Positions 1-9,800 of a DNA stretch of 64,000 nucleotides are shown here, in pieces. How positions within the stretch are numbered: the stretch's first letter is position 1; each line of letters begins with the position of its first letter. This DNA comes from Bradyrhizobium sp. 200. Lineage in GTDB: Bacteria > Pseudomonadota > Alphaproteobacteria > Rhizobiales > Xanthobacteraceae. Below the pieces are notes generated by a model. That model did no database searches and was not told the origin of the DNA. It saw nothing but the letters and a program-made list of their open reading frames with translations. The translations under genes and the position numbers were made by a program. The stretch spans positions 2,276,001 through 2,340,000 of the forward strand of contig NZ_CP064689.1 of assembly GCF_023100945.1 (NCBI RefSeq), in the 5' to 3' direction.

Positions 1-543
1 TGCTTCGGAGCCGGAGCGCAGCTCGGCACCGTCGCCGGATCATCCGATCCTCCGACCGCCAGTGCCGATCTCGATAATGCGGCCCTGGCGCGGCTGGCGC
101 AGGCCGCCGAGAGCAGCGGAAACGCACTCAACACAGCAAACATCTACCGGCGGATCGCGGAACGTCAGCCGTCCGTAGCGCAGCCCAGGATCGATCTCGG
201 GCGGGCGCTCATGCGCAATGGCGACTTCAATGGGGCCGACGCCGCGTTTCGCCAGGCGCTTGCGATAGCTCCCGGCAATGTCGACGGCGAGGTCGGTCTC
301 GCGCAGGTCCTGCTCGCGCGACAGCAGCATGCAGAAGCCCTCACGGCGTTCGGTGCGATTCTCGAACGGTATCCGCAAAACGTCAAAGCGCTCAATGGCG
401 CCGGAATAGCATTGGACGCACTCGGCCGGCACCAGGAGGCGCAGGAACGCTATAACCGTGCGCTCGCGGTTGCACCTGAGGATCGCGCGGCGCGCAACAA
501 TCTAGCGCTCTCGAAAACGCTGGGAACCAGCAGCATTCGATAG
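1..543 (+). CDS. TPR repeat lipoprotein, TadD-like (5' end outside window)
   Basis: The reading frame is open from the first base, so the start lies upstream. The first visible codon is Cys followed by a small-residue stretch (CFGAGAQLG), which would fit the +1 Cys of a lipoprotein signal peptide. This is inference, because the lipobox itself is not visible. The rest is helical TPR repeat sequence: pairs with the A-x-x-x-x-x-A-L pattern (for example FRQALAIAPGN and YNRALAVAPED) end in a short charged tail. TadD of Flp/Tad pili is a TPR lipoprotein of this design, but no other tad gene is visible here, so the name is only a family-level suggestion. Confidence 0.7.
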   Translation, partial: CFGAGAQLGTVAGSSDPPTASADLDNAALARLAQAAESSGNALNTANIYRRIAERQPSVAQPRIDLGRALMRNGDFNGADAAFRQALAIAPGNVDGEVGLAQVLLARQQHAEALTAFGAILERYPQNVKALNGAGIALDALGRHQEAQERYNRALAVAPEDRAARNNLALSKTLGTSSIR

Positions 544-721
544 TGCGTCCGGCGGTGTTCGTCCGCCCGCTACCCGCAGCGCGGACCGCGACGTCAGCTT
601 CGTATCAGCTTTGGACGCTAGCCTGCCTGCGATTGCCACGGTCGCCGGTCGACGCTTGATGGCGGCCGAGGCCGGCCCCGGCGAGCATTGATCGAACACT
701 CCGCATACGCACGGAGCGAAC

Positions 722-1295
722 ATGTCGCCACGAGCCAGTGCTGTCGCCGCCGATCGGCGCGACGTACCCCAGAGCGAAAATCGACCGGATGCGTCCGGCG
801 CAGCGTTTCAGGACGCCATCGACGCTGCGCGGGCGCCCTCGGATGCGTCGAGGCCAGTCAATTCCAACAACGATGCCGTGGTCCGGAGCGCGAACGACAA
901 TTCGACAGACGTCGCTCAACCGGCGCAGGACGTCTCGCCGCAGCGGCAGCAACAAATTGCAGATTGGGTCGAGCGGCAGTCGGACCCCAGCGGAGGTTTT
1001 CTCGGGATCGGCCAGACATCGACGACCGAGAAGGTCATCGGCGCGCTGCGCGGCCAGTCCGAGCTCGGAACGCTCGATTAGCAACAGCAGCGGTTGCTGA
1101 TGGATCAGGTGCTCGATCGCTGGACTGCGGGCCGCGGCGAGGGGCCCGGCGGCGCCGCCCGTCTTTCCTGCTCGCTGGACGACACGCCCGAACTGCGCGT
1201 GGGTCGTCGCCGAGCGCACGGCACTGGAGGCGGCCGAGCTTGCGCGCGATCCGGCGGTCGCCACTGCGCGATCCGGCGAGCAGTGGCAGCGCCGG
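722..1295 (+). pseudogene. Detached N-terminal part of the downstream toxin gene (in-frame stop plus frameshift)
   Basis: An ATG at 722, five bases after a GGAG Shine-Dalgarno, opens a Ser/Ala/Asp-rich disordered segment of 119 codons that ends at TAG 1079-1081. The same frame then continues sensibly (QQQRLLMDQVLDRWTAG) to about 1198. There the coding sense moves by one base into the frame of the 1296-3911 toxin (ELR, then WVVAERTALEAAELA). The likely ancestral gene therefore ran 722-3911, and one nonsense codon and one single-base indel now separate its N-terminal secretion or adaptor segment from the toxin body. Sequencing error is an alternative explanation. No signal peptide is visible. 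Confidence 0.6.
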
Positions 1296-3911
1296 ATGAC
1301 GGCTGCGTCCTATGCCGTCTCCGCTATCACCGCCCTGTCCGGTCCGGCGGGGAGCGCGCCTGCGAATCTCGAGCCGTTGCGGAACATGTTGACGGGGCTG
1401 CGGCCTGAGGATGCAGCCGGCTTCGCGCGTGCGCTCTCAACTGACCCGTCGATGGCCATCGCGGGGCAAATGACCGCCTCGATGCGCGAGCGCGCATTGT
1501 CGGCGCTCAATCAGGGACCTCATTCAGAAGCGGCCAGCGCATTCGTACAGAACGCGTTTGCTGGAACATCGGCGATCGACTACGGCACGGTTCCGGTCCT
1601 GCGCCGGACGATGGCGCATGCGCTCGCTCGCGAGTGGCATCCCGACGATCCCGCACGACAGCGTGCGGAGGCAGAGCGGCTTGGCGGCGTTCTCGAAGCC
1701 CGGCAGGGACGCGAACTGCTGGGCTTGCAGGACGCCGACAAGGCGCCGCTTGCGGCGCGTGTCAATGCGCTCGCGACCATCCGCATGAATCCGGCGATTA
1801 GCGCCGATACGCTGCGGCAGACCGACGATCCCTGGACCAATCGTGCGATCGTCGAACCGCAGGCGCAGGCATCCGCCCAACGCCTGCTTTCCGCGCGTGG
1901 CGACACGCCACAGATTCTGCGCGGAACGGATCTCGACAACACCATCGGCTTCGCGATGGGCATGCCGCCGGCGCTTCCGCCCGGTGCAAGCTTCGCGCAA
2001 GTTCAGGCAGGCGTCTCGGGCGGCGAGCTCTCGCTCTATGCCAGCGGTGAACACGCTGCGGCGGGCCGCACCGTCACCGACCAAATCCGCGCCTTGGCAG
2101 GTGGCGATGCCGCACGGGTGACGGTCCTGCCGGTGACCTATTCGAGCGCGGACACCGGCCCGGTCCAGTTGCCGCTTTTTCGTGTAACCGGCGCGGATGG
2201 GCGCGAGCGCTTCGTCGACAATATCGGACGCGCATACGACAGCTTCGATGACTGGCGGGAGAACAGCCAGCTTCCTCCGGGATCGATGACCTATCCATCC
2301 GGCGGGCATCTGACCGCCCCTCCGGACGGGACTGTCGTGCTCGAGCACGGCAACACGCCGAAGACGGTCGATAGTTTCGGCGAGCATTTCACCCAGGTGG
2401 TCGACAAGGTCGCGCTGGTTGGCGGTATCGTTGCCGGCGGTGTTCTGATTGTCGGCACTGGAGGTCTGGCAACGCCGATTGTGATCGGGGCGGCCGCGGT
2501 TGCCGTTGGCGCCGGCGCGTGGGGTGCATACCGCAGCGGCAGCGAACTTGCGGACCGTGCCGATCACGGTCAGTCGATCGACCCATTCAGCGACGAGACC
2601 GCGCGGGGGCTGTGGCTGAATGTCGGGGCGAGCGCGCTGTCGATTGGTGCATTTGGCAGTGCCGCCCGACTGGCCCAGCTCGGGCGCGCCGGCCGGGCGA
2701 TCGCGCCGGTTGAAGCCTCGATCCACGGTTACGTGCAGGCGGGCGCGGCGATCGTCGATACCGCAGCCATCGCCAACGAGAGCATTTATCTGTCGCGCCA
2801 CTGGAACGAGATGTCGGGCGAACAGCGCGCGCAATCGCTGTTGTCGATGAGGTTCTGGGCTGCCGGCACGGGCGCCGCCATGCGCGCCGGCGGCTTGCGG
2901 CCGGGCGACATGTTCAACCCCATTGCCGTGCGCGACGGGCTGCTGCGCAACTTCGCGCCGCAGGTCACCCCCGACAGTTCGCTGCGGGGGAATGCTGTTC
3001 AGATCGACTACGATCCGGCGACAGGCGCGGTCCGGGGCATCAGGCACGGCCCGGAGGCAACGGCGGCCGATATCGACCTGCATGTCGCGACCGCGCAGAA
3101 TATCCAGCGCAGTCTCACACTCGAAGGCCAGCTCCGAAACTTCTTTACCGAGCATGGCCAGCCTCGTGCCGGCACGGTTGGCTGGGCAGCACGGATCGAT
3201 ATCAGCAAGGTTCGCGAGCGAATGGAGGTGCGATCGCGCGAGCTGGCCGATCCCGGTCTCACCACACAGCGACGCGCCGACATCGTCCGGGAAAACGCCC
3301 TCGATCAGCAGCATCTGGATCAACTGGCCACCGATGTCAGCTCGTTCGTGCGCGAGCCCGGCCGCGCGGTGATCGAAGCGCGAAATACGCGCAGCCAGCC
3401 GGGTGAGCGCGCGCGCATTGTGCTCGATCCCGGGAACAAGGCCGACGGCTGGAACCAGGCGCTGAACGGCGAACTGGCGCCCAACACCGACTATGTCGTG
3501 GGACGCTATACCTATACGACGGATGCGACCGGTCGGGTGGTCGAGGCCAGGGGACGGGTCCACCTGAACCGCCACGACCGCAATACATACCAGCAGGGCA
3601 AGGCCGCGGAGGTCGGCGGCATCAAGGACGCGGTCGACGGCGACCAGGGCGGACACCTCTTTGCGGCGATGTTCGACGGCCCCGGCGAGCAGATCAATTA
3701 TCACCCGATGCCGCGTGAGTTGAACGGGGGTGGCGGCGACTGGTATAACATGGAGCAGGAGTGGCGGTCCGCGCTGGAGCAGAACAGGACCGTCGATGCG
3801 CGAATCCGCGCCGAGTTCGATGGCGATTCGAAACGGCCGGCGGCGTTCCGGGTGACGTTCTGGATTGACGGCAAGAAGCATACGCGCTTCTTCGACAATA
3901 CGACCGAGTAG
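1296..3911 (+). CDS. Polymorphic toxin with DUF4781-like region and C-terminal DNA/RNA non-specific endonuclease domain
   Basis: The largest intact part is 871 residues from ATG 1296; coding sense continues upstream (see 722-1295). Residues about 205-350 match my recollection of DUF4781 (LFRV..G..RFVDNIGRAYDSFDDW...LPPG). A Gly/Ala-rich hydrophobic stretch follows at about 371-412 and could cross or insert into a membrane. The C-terminal 200 residues carry the Endonuclease_NS_2-type signature: GDQGGHLFAAMF with the candidate catalytic His787, then E-x-x-N-Y, then LN and NMEQEW. This family includes secreted nucleases used in bacterial competition. The immunity-like gene starts 27 bases downstream, which supports a toxin role. 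No signal peptide is seen, so export probably uses a dedicated machine encoded elsewhere. Confidence 0.75.
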   Translation: MTAASYAVSAITALSGPAGSAPANLEPLRNMLTGLRPEDAAGFARALSTDPSMAIAGQMTASMRERALSALNQGPHSEAASAFVQNAFAGTSAIDYGTVPVLRRTMAHALAREWHPDDPARQRAEAERLGGVLEARQGRELLGLQDADKAPLAARVNALATIRMNPAISADTLRQTDDPWTNRAIVEPQAQASAQRLLSARGDTPQILRGTDLDNTIGFAMGMPPALPPGASFAQVQAGVSGGELSLYASGEHAAAGRTVTDQIRALAGGDAARVTVLPVTYSSADTGPVQLPLFRVTGADGRERFVDNIGRAYDSFDDWRENSQLPPGSMTYPSGGHLTAPPDGTVVLEHGNTPKTVDSFGEHFTQVVDKVALVGGIVAGGVLIVGTGGLATPIVIGAAAVAVGAGAWGAYRSGSELADRADHGQSIDPFSDETARGLWLNVGASALSIGAFGSAARLAQLGRAGRAIAPVEASIHGYVQAGAAIVDTAAIANESIYLSRHWNEMSGEQRAQSLLSMRFWAAGTGAAMRAGGLRPGDMFNPIAVRDGLLRNFAPQVTPDSSLRGNAVQIDYDPATGAVRGIRHGPEATAADIDLHVATAQNIQRSLTLEGQLRNFFTEHGQPRAGTVGWAARIDISKVRERMEVRSRELADPGLTTQRRADIVRENALDQQHLDQLATDVSSFVREPGRAVIEARNTRSQPGERARIVLDPGNKADGWNQALNGELAPNTDYVVGRYTYTTDATGRVVEARGRVHLNRHDRNTYQQGKAAEVGGIKDAVDGDQGGHLFAAMFDGPGEQINYHPMPRELNGGGGDWYNMEQEWRSALEQNRTVDARIRAEFDGDSKRPAAFRVTFWIDGKKHTRFFDNTTE

Positions 3912-3938
3912 GCCGGAGGCCCGACGGGAGCAGATGCC

Positions 3939-4310
3939 ATGGCTGAATTGAATACCGTCGAGGAAATCTATGACTTCGTCGCGAACGCGCTGGCCGCTGC
4001 GGTCGATGAGCCGTGGAAGGAGATACGGCTGCAGGCCGAAGTCTGGAAGACATCGACGGGATTTACCGGTGACTTCACGCGCGATCCTGCGGATGGCGGC
4101 GTCGCCGATCTGGACGTCGATCGCCTCGACTACGCCGTCGCCAAAGCCATCAAGAAGCTGCAGACGATCATGGCATCGGATTCGCACGAGCCATGGAATC
4201 AGGTGACGTTTCGACTTGCTCCTGACGGCGAATTCGTCGCGACTTTCAACTATGATGCCGATCTGGCGGCGCGCCTCGAAGAATCGGCGGCGCGCGCCCG
4301 AGCGCGCTGA
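3939..4310 (+). CDS. YezG/DUF600-like immunity protein for the upstream nuclease toxin
   Basis: This 123-residue, acidic, cytoplasmic-looking protein has a GGAG Shine-Dalgarno eight bases before ATG 3939. The C-terminal half has the pattern W-N-x-V-x-F-x-x-x-x-D-G-x-F-x-x-x-F-x-Y-D (residues about 85-110), typical of the YezG (DUF600) family. Members neutralise cognate nuclease toxins by binding them. It directly follows the nuclease toxin gene in the same orientation, the usual order of a polymorphic toxin and its antidote. Assignment rests on the motif plus position; the specific partner is inferred. The last residues are an Arg/Ala-rich tail. Confidence 0.7.
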   Translation: MAELNTVEEIYDFVANALAAAVDEPWKEIRLQAEVWKTSTGFTGDFTRDPADGGVADLDVDRLDYAVAKAIKKLQTIMASDSHEPWNQVTFRLAPDGEFVATFNYDADLAARLEESAARARAR

Positions 4311-4681
4311 GGCGCGATGCGCGCCGTCTTGCATCGACGATGCCGACCGTCCTTTGTCTTGCCGTCCTTTGCCTTGCCGCAGCCTGACGGCAAGGCAACT
4401 TCAATTCGACCTGAGGAACGAAGCATTTTGCCGTGAGGCAATGCCGTTCCGTTGCGCAGGTAATGCGAAGAAGATCAGCACCCCCGTCAGGTTCTCGAAA
4501 GCTTGCATCCCTATGGTGCAACTATGAGCCGGCGTGCTGCACTCGGTGACACACCTGCAGGCTCATCGATCAAATTGGTCCGAATCTGGACGACGCTCGC
4601 GGGCGTCACGACAGGTCGGGCGTGAACCGAGTTCGGTCGTATTCGCGACTGGCCAATCATGGGATGCGAAGGAGCAAGCAA
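4311..4681. other. Intergenic region after the toxin-immunity pair
   Basis: I see no convincing gene here. The region holds a GC-rich hairpin (separate entry, 4371-4396). Just before the next start, at about 4671-4677, lies an AGGAGC Shine-Dalgarno. Several overlapping frames are open but lack start signals and family resemblance. Confidence 0.5.
4371..4396 (+). terminator. Possible intrinsic terminator after the immunity gene
   Basis: A perfect 9-bp stem (GCCTTGCCG / CGGCAAGGC) closes an 8-base loop, 61 bases after the immunity stop codon. The arm sequence CTTGCCGT also occurs just upstream, giving an alternative pairing. No long T tract follows, so termination strength is doubtful. Confidence 0.4.
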
Positions 4682-5941
4682 ATGATCACAGACGTCGCAC
4701 AGCGTATGATGGGGAATGCCGATCGCCTCAGAGACATTGCAGGGGGTGGTGTTCAGCAGAACGAGCAGCAGGACATGGCATCGATCTTCTCGAATATCCT
4801 GCAGAGCGCAGGCCGGTCCGGTGCTCAATGGAGCGACGGCGAGCGTGTTCGTTTGATTACGGGAGCGCTCGATTTCGTGTCGGCGGACCAGGATCCGAAT
4901 GCGCAGGGTACGGCGCTTCAGACCTTCTCCGGCCTCGTGCGCAGGCTTGCCAGCGACGACGTCCTGGGCGGCGGGCGCCAGACCGGCGGCAAGTGCGGCT
5001 GCAATGGCAGCGGCGGGGCCGAACCGACAGAACCGACCGAGCCCCCTCCGAGTTCCGGCGGCTCGTCCGGCTGTCCGTCGGGTGAACCGTTCAAGGTCGA
5101 CGGCAACACGGTCGATACCGGCCGCTACTGCATCACCGCAAGCAACGAAGAGAGCGGCCGGCTGGAAGTCACCGACAAGCAGACCGGCAAGAAGTTCAAG
5201 GTCTGGGGTGACCCCCATATCGAGACCGGCGACGGTGACAAGACCGACTTCTATCGCAAGGCCGCGACGTTCGAATTGCCCGACGGCACCAAGATCACGG
5301 TCGATCCGACGAATGGCGAAGGCAAGACCTTCATCGAAAAAGTCGCCATTACGCGCGGCGATCAGGCCGCCGAAATGACCGGCTTCCGCGGTGATCTCAA
5401 GACCGAGCTGAAGTCCGGACAAGGGCAGGCGCTCGATCAGCAGTATGAAGACGGCACCGTCCTGAAGACGAAGAACGGCGAGATCGATGATCTCGTGCTG
5501 CCGAACGGTCAGGAGATCACCGGCAACAACGTCAAGAACATCGATCCCTACGCCGGAACCCAGGCAGGCCAGGGTGCTGACGGTCAGATCCTTCAGAACC
5601 TCAACGGTGTGATCGATGGGATGAACCTGTCCCAGCAAGAGAAGGATGCGCTCAAGACGGTGGTGTCGCTGTTGGGCCGCGTGATGAATGGCGCCGGTGG
5701 CGCGCAGCAAGCTCAACAGCCTCAGCCCGTCGGAGCCGAGCCGGCTCATGAGGGCGGTGACGCTGCGCCGGCCCAGCAGCAGGCCGGGGCAGGCGGTGGA
5801 TTCTCCCAGATCCTGAACGCGCTCTCGTCGGTGATCGACCGCCTCAACCTGCCGGCAAATGAAAAGGATGCCTTGAAGACGGTCGTTTCGCTGCTCGGCG
5901 GCGCGGGCGGCGGACAGCAGGACGTTCCGCAGGCGGCCTGA
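4682..5941 (+). CDS. DUF1521 / metal-ion-inducible autocleavage (MIIA) protein, NopE-like
   Basis: This 419-residue protein starts at ATG 4682 behind a strong AAGGAGC Shine-Dalgarno. Residues 1-95 are helical and polar, and 96-140 are a Gly/Pro/Ser-rich linker with several Cys. Residues about 140-300 form the DUF1521 domain, containing V-W-G-D-P-H-I-E with Asp177-Pro178. In Bradyrhizobium NopE1, a type III secreted protein, this domain cleaves itself between Asp and Pro of a GDPH motif when calcium is present. The same chemistry is expected here. The C-terminus has two copies of an amphipathic helix module (ILxxLxxVIDxxNLxxxEKDALKTVVSLLG) separated by a Gln/Pro/Ala linker. No signal peptide is present. 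The secretion route is inferred from the NopE comparison, not seen. Confidence 0.8.
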   Translation: MITDVAQRMMGNADRLRDIAGGGVQQNEQQDMASIFSNILQSAGRSGAQWSDGERVRLITGALDFVSADQDPNAQGTALQTFSGLVRRLASDDVLGGGRQTGGKCGCNGSGGAEPTEPTEPPPSSGGSSGCPSGEPFKVDGNTVDTGRYCITASNEESGRLEVTDKQTGKKFKVWGDPHIETGDGDKTDFYRKAATFELPDGTKITVDPTNGEGKTFIEKVAITRGDQAAEMTGFRGDLKTELKSGQGQALDQQYEDGTVLKTKNGEIDDLVLPNGQEITGNNVKNIDPYAGTQAGQGADGQILQNLNGVIDGMNLSQQEKDALKTVVSLLGRVMNGAGGAQQAQQPQPVGAEPAHEGGDAAPAQQQAGAGGGFSQILNALSSVIDRLNLPANEKDALKTVVSLLGGAGGGQQDVPQAA

Positions 5942-5965
5942 TTTTCGCCGGACTAACGTGAAGTG

Positions 5966-5999
5966 CTTGGCCCCGTCGGTCGATTCCGCCGGGGCCAAG
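5966..5999 (+). terminator. Intrinsic terminator after the MIIA gene
   Basis: A 14-bp stem with one mismatch (CTTGGCCCCGTCGG paired with CCGCCGGGGCCAAG) closes a 6-base loop, 24 bases after the MIIA stop codon. It is followed by a mixed T-rich stretch (TCCGTTCTTTG). Confidence 0.6.
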
Positions 6000-6040
6000 T
6001 CCGTTCTTTGAATGTCGGTCTGCGAGTGTGCGGGAACGTG

Positions 6041-6604
6041 ATGGTGTTGAAGCGCTCGATCCATGCATGTCTTGGTGTATGTCTTGCACTAGTTCTGATC
6101 GTTCGCGTCGCGGCCGCGCCGTTGCGCGATGAAAGCACCGGGCTGGCGATTGATCCGCCCGAGGGGTACACCGCCCGCACGATCGCCCCGACGCCGACTT
6201 TTGTCGTGCGGTTCGAGGTCAAGAAGCCATCCGACCGCGATACGGGCTGTCAGGTCGCGTTCACGCCGCTTCCGCAAAACGCCGAACTCAAGCAGAGCGA
6301 AATCAACGACGTCATCGAAGGGCCGCGCTGGCTCGATCTGGCGCGGGCCACGTTGACTACCCTCTATGATATATCCGCGACCGATCGTTTCGACGTCGAC
6401 GGCATTGGCGGCGTTGCGATGGTCGGCGACTTCAAGTCGCGTCCAGGCCTGCCGGCACGGTCACAGGACGTTCGGACCCTCTTCATGCTGATCGAGACTC
6501 CGAAAGGGCGAACCACCATGATTTGTGTGGGTGAGAAGCAGGGGTTCGCCGAGCGTCGGGCAGAGTTCGAAAAGGTCGCGCGCGCAGTTTCAGTGCCCCG
6601 CTGA
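6041..6604 (+). CDS. Exported hypothetical protein
   Basis: ATG 6041 gives 187 residues with a clear Sec signal peptide (MVLKRSIHACLGVCLALVLI, cleavage probably after VAAA). Upstream in-frame starts would place extra sequence before the signal and are less likely. The mature part begins with a DPPEGY-like segment and ends FEKVARAVSVPR, resembling small periplasmic proteins that assess stress or bind hydrophobic ligands, but I do not recognise the family. It has two Cys (GCQVAF and ICVGEK) that could form a disulfide. It lies between the MIIA and LysM genes in the same direction. Function unknown. Confidence 0.6.
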   Translation: MVLKRSIHACLGVCLALVLIVRVAAAPLRDESTGLAIDPPEGYTARTIAPTPTFVVRFEVKKPSDRDTGCQVAFTPLPQNAELKQSEINDVIEGPRWLDLARATLTTLYDISATDRFDVDGIGGVAMVGDFKSRPGLPARSQDVRTLFMLIETPKGRTTMICVGEKQGFAERRAEFEKVARAVSVPR

Positions 6605-6810
6605 ACCTTGCCGTCACCCGTCGCGCGTCAGCTTATCATCAGCTTGGGCCGCTAGGAATCCTGGCTGATCAGCATCGGCCGAATGCCGATGCCGTGCGGC
6701 GCGAACCACCAATTGAAGCCGACAGACGCCGTGCGGATCAGCGACGCGCATGCGGCTGATGCCGCCGCGTCTCAACACCCAATTCTCGCCTGAGGACCGG
6801 AGCGAAATCG

Positions 6811-9800
6811 ATGTCTGGTGTGAGCCCTGCACGGAGTGTCACGGAGAAGCGGCAAGCGCCTTCCGAGCAAGCAACCGCGGACGATCGAAAGGCAGCTCCG
6901 GCAAACGCCAGCCAGGCGCAGCCGGGGGCTAGCCAGGACAATCGTGCTGCCGATACCGGGCAGACGGATCCGCAGTTCGATGCCGCCCTGCAGAAGGCGC
7001 AGCGGGAGCGCAGCCGCGTCGACGGGAATCCGCAGCGCGTGCGAGGCAACGCGATCTCGCACGAGGCGAAGCCCGGCGACACACTCTACGGGATCTCGCA
7101 GGAATATCGCGCGCCGTTCTCCGATGTGCTGAAGGCCAACAAGCAGTTCCGTGATCCCGACCGCATCAAGCCGGGCGACGTGGTGTTCGTGCCGAACGCC
7201 GATCCGCGGGTGGTGAGCGCGCGTGAACAGGTCGCCGGAGCCCACCGCGCGGAAGAAAACGTGGCGTCGCTGGAGCAAATGGCGCGCGATCCCAACTCGA
7301 CGCCATCGGCGCGCAAGCTTGCGAACATCGAATTGGAGGGTGCGCGCGGCGAGGTGTCGAAGCGCTGGGGCGACATTCAGCGTTCGGTGGAGAACGAGCT
7401 GCGCGAGGCAGGGCGCAATCAGCCGCTGCCCGACCTCGCAACGAAGTCCGCGCTTGACGAAATCCGCGGCCGCGTGCCCGACGATCCGACCTATCAGGGC
7501 ACGGTGGAGCGGGCGCGCGCGGCTGTCGACCGGGAATGGCGGCAGGCGGGGACGACCCAGGCCGAGCTGGATGGACTGGTCCGCGACGCGCAGGCGGCCG
7601 ACCGCTCGGTCGCGTCGTTGCAGGCCATGGCGCATGATCCGAATGCGACACCGGGCGAGCGGAAGCTTGCCAGCATGGAATTGCGGGAGGCGCAAAACGC
7701 CGCCGGCACGGCATGGGGCAACGTGCGAACGGAGGTCGAGGGCCAGCTACGCCTGATCGGGACCGGCAAGCCTTATCCTGAGGAAGTCGTCCAACCGCAG
7801 ATCGATGAGTTCAAGCGAAGCCTTCCGCGTGATCCCAAGGTTGCGGAAACGATTGACGCCGCCTACCGCAACGTGACCGATGATTGGCGCAAACAGGGAT
7901 GGACGCGCGACACGCTGGGTGTCGTCGTCGACAAGTATGGCGCGGTTGCGCTGGCGCAGCGCGACGTCGATGCGGCGCGCAGCGCCGGGCCGGAGGGCCA
8001 GGCCCGTCTGCCAGGCCTCGAAGCTCAACTCGAAACCCAGCGGATGGCGCTGCGCGAGGAGATCGAACGGCAGCTCGACAGTGTGGCCGGGCAGGTGCCG
8101 CCAGAGCAGCGCGAAATGGCAATCGGCGCGCGCGCCGCCTTGATCCAGGAACACGGTCCGGACGACGCCGCGTTCAAGGAGATCGTCGACCAGGCGACGT
8201 ACAACAAGACCGTGCAGCCCGGCGTCGACGCCGTACGCAACGCCTACCAGACGGGCGGCGCGAAGGCGGCGGCCGAGACGCTGCGTCAGCAGACTGAAAA
8301 CGTCTCACCGGAGACGGCGGAGCGGATCGTCGCGGCCAGCCTGCCGACGATCGACAGCGTCGCCGCCGACATGAAACGCAGCCTGACGGAAGGCGGTCCG
8401 ATCGGGTATCAGGACGTCGCAGGCGTTTACGGCAATATCGCCACCGCGACGGACTACGCCGCCCGCGGCAACGATGGCGCGCAGGTGACGAGCCAGGTCG
8501 CCACAACCATGCTGCGGCACCTTCCAAGCGAAAAATTCCAGCCGCACTTCCAGGACAGCCCGGCCTATCCGCTGCCGGCTTACCAGGAAGCCGTGATGCA
8601 ATCGGTTAGCGGCGGCACCGGCGCGACATTGGCGCTGGAAATGGCGACGCAGCTCAAGGACGCCGGCCGGACGAGCGAGGCCGACAGCGTGCTCAGCGCC
8701 ACGCAGGTTGGGGTCGAAGTCCTGCAGGGCAAGATCGAGGATGACGTCAAGGCCTTTGGCGATGCGACCGCGGAAGTGAGCCGGCTGCGTGCCGACTGGT
8801 CGGGCACGATGTCGCCGGAGCAACTGGATCGCGTCACCGTCGAATACGTCGGCAAGCGGCCCGACCTGTTGCCCAACTTCGATCGCGCCTACAACGCAGT
8901 CGATGGCCTGGGCTATGGCGCGGTGCGCACAAGCTTAGCGTTGAATAACGCACTGCCGCGGCTGCAAGGCCTGCCAACGACAGAGCGGCTGACCGAGACG
9001 CGCAACGAATTCGTCAGCAGCAAGGAAACGCAGTTTGCGATGGGGCTGAGCGACAAGGGCAGCAATGAGGTGCTGCGCATTGTGCTCGGGCAGGACGCGG
9101 GAACGTTGTCGCCGTCGGCCTCGCCGAACTCGTCGGTCAGCAGCACCAGGGGCTTCGTCAAGGAATTCGGCAACGCGCTGATGACGTCGCAGCCATCGTC
9201 CTCGAGCGCAGTCGTCGATCTCGGTGCCGGCGCCAGCGCCGCCATTCCGTCGGCGGGAGCGACCGCTTCGAATACCGTCCGCGATATTTTCGGAACGGGC
9301 CAGGACGTCAAGCTCGATCCGAAGAAGGCGTCGGCGTTCCTTGGCAGCATGAACGGCCTCGGGGCTGCCTTCAACGGCTACCAGGCGGGGCTGGCCTGGG
9401 ACAAGTTCGCAAAGGATCCCGGCCATCTGCTCAACATGACCAAGGCGGTTTACTACTCCATCGGTACCGGCAAGGAGACCGCCGAGTTGCTCGCCGTCGG
9501 CGCGCAGCGCGGGTGGCTCGGATTGGGCAACATCCCGGGCGCCGACCGCCTCTCTACTTCCATTCTCGCCAAGGCTAACCGCACCGGGCTTGCGCTTGAG
9601 CCGGGGTGGGTCAAGTTCTCGACCTACTTCAAAATCGGAGGCGGATTGATCGATGGTGCGTTCGCCATCGATGCGGCCTCCCGCGGCGACTGGATTGCGT
9701 CCGGGCTCTACACGACAAGTGCCAGCGGCGGCTTTCTGATGGCGGCCGGCTCGGTCGCCTCGAGCGGCGGCTGGCTCGCCACCTGGGGCGGTCCGGTGGG

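Noticed and set aside
1524..4334. A 936-codon open frame on the minus strand, antisense to the toxin gene
   Set aside because: It mirrors the plus-strand codon bias of a GC-rich gene, has no family motifs or ribosome site, and the plus-strand frame carries clear nuclease and DUF4781-like signatures.
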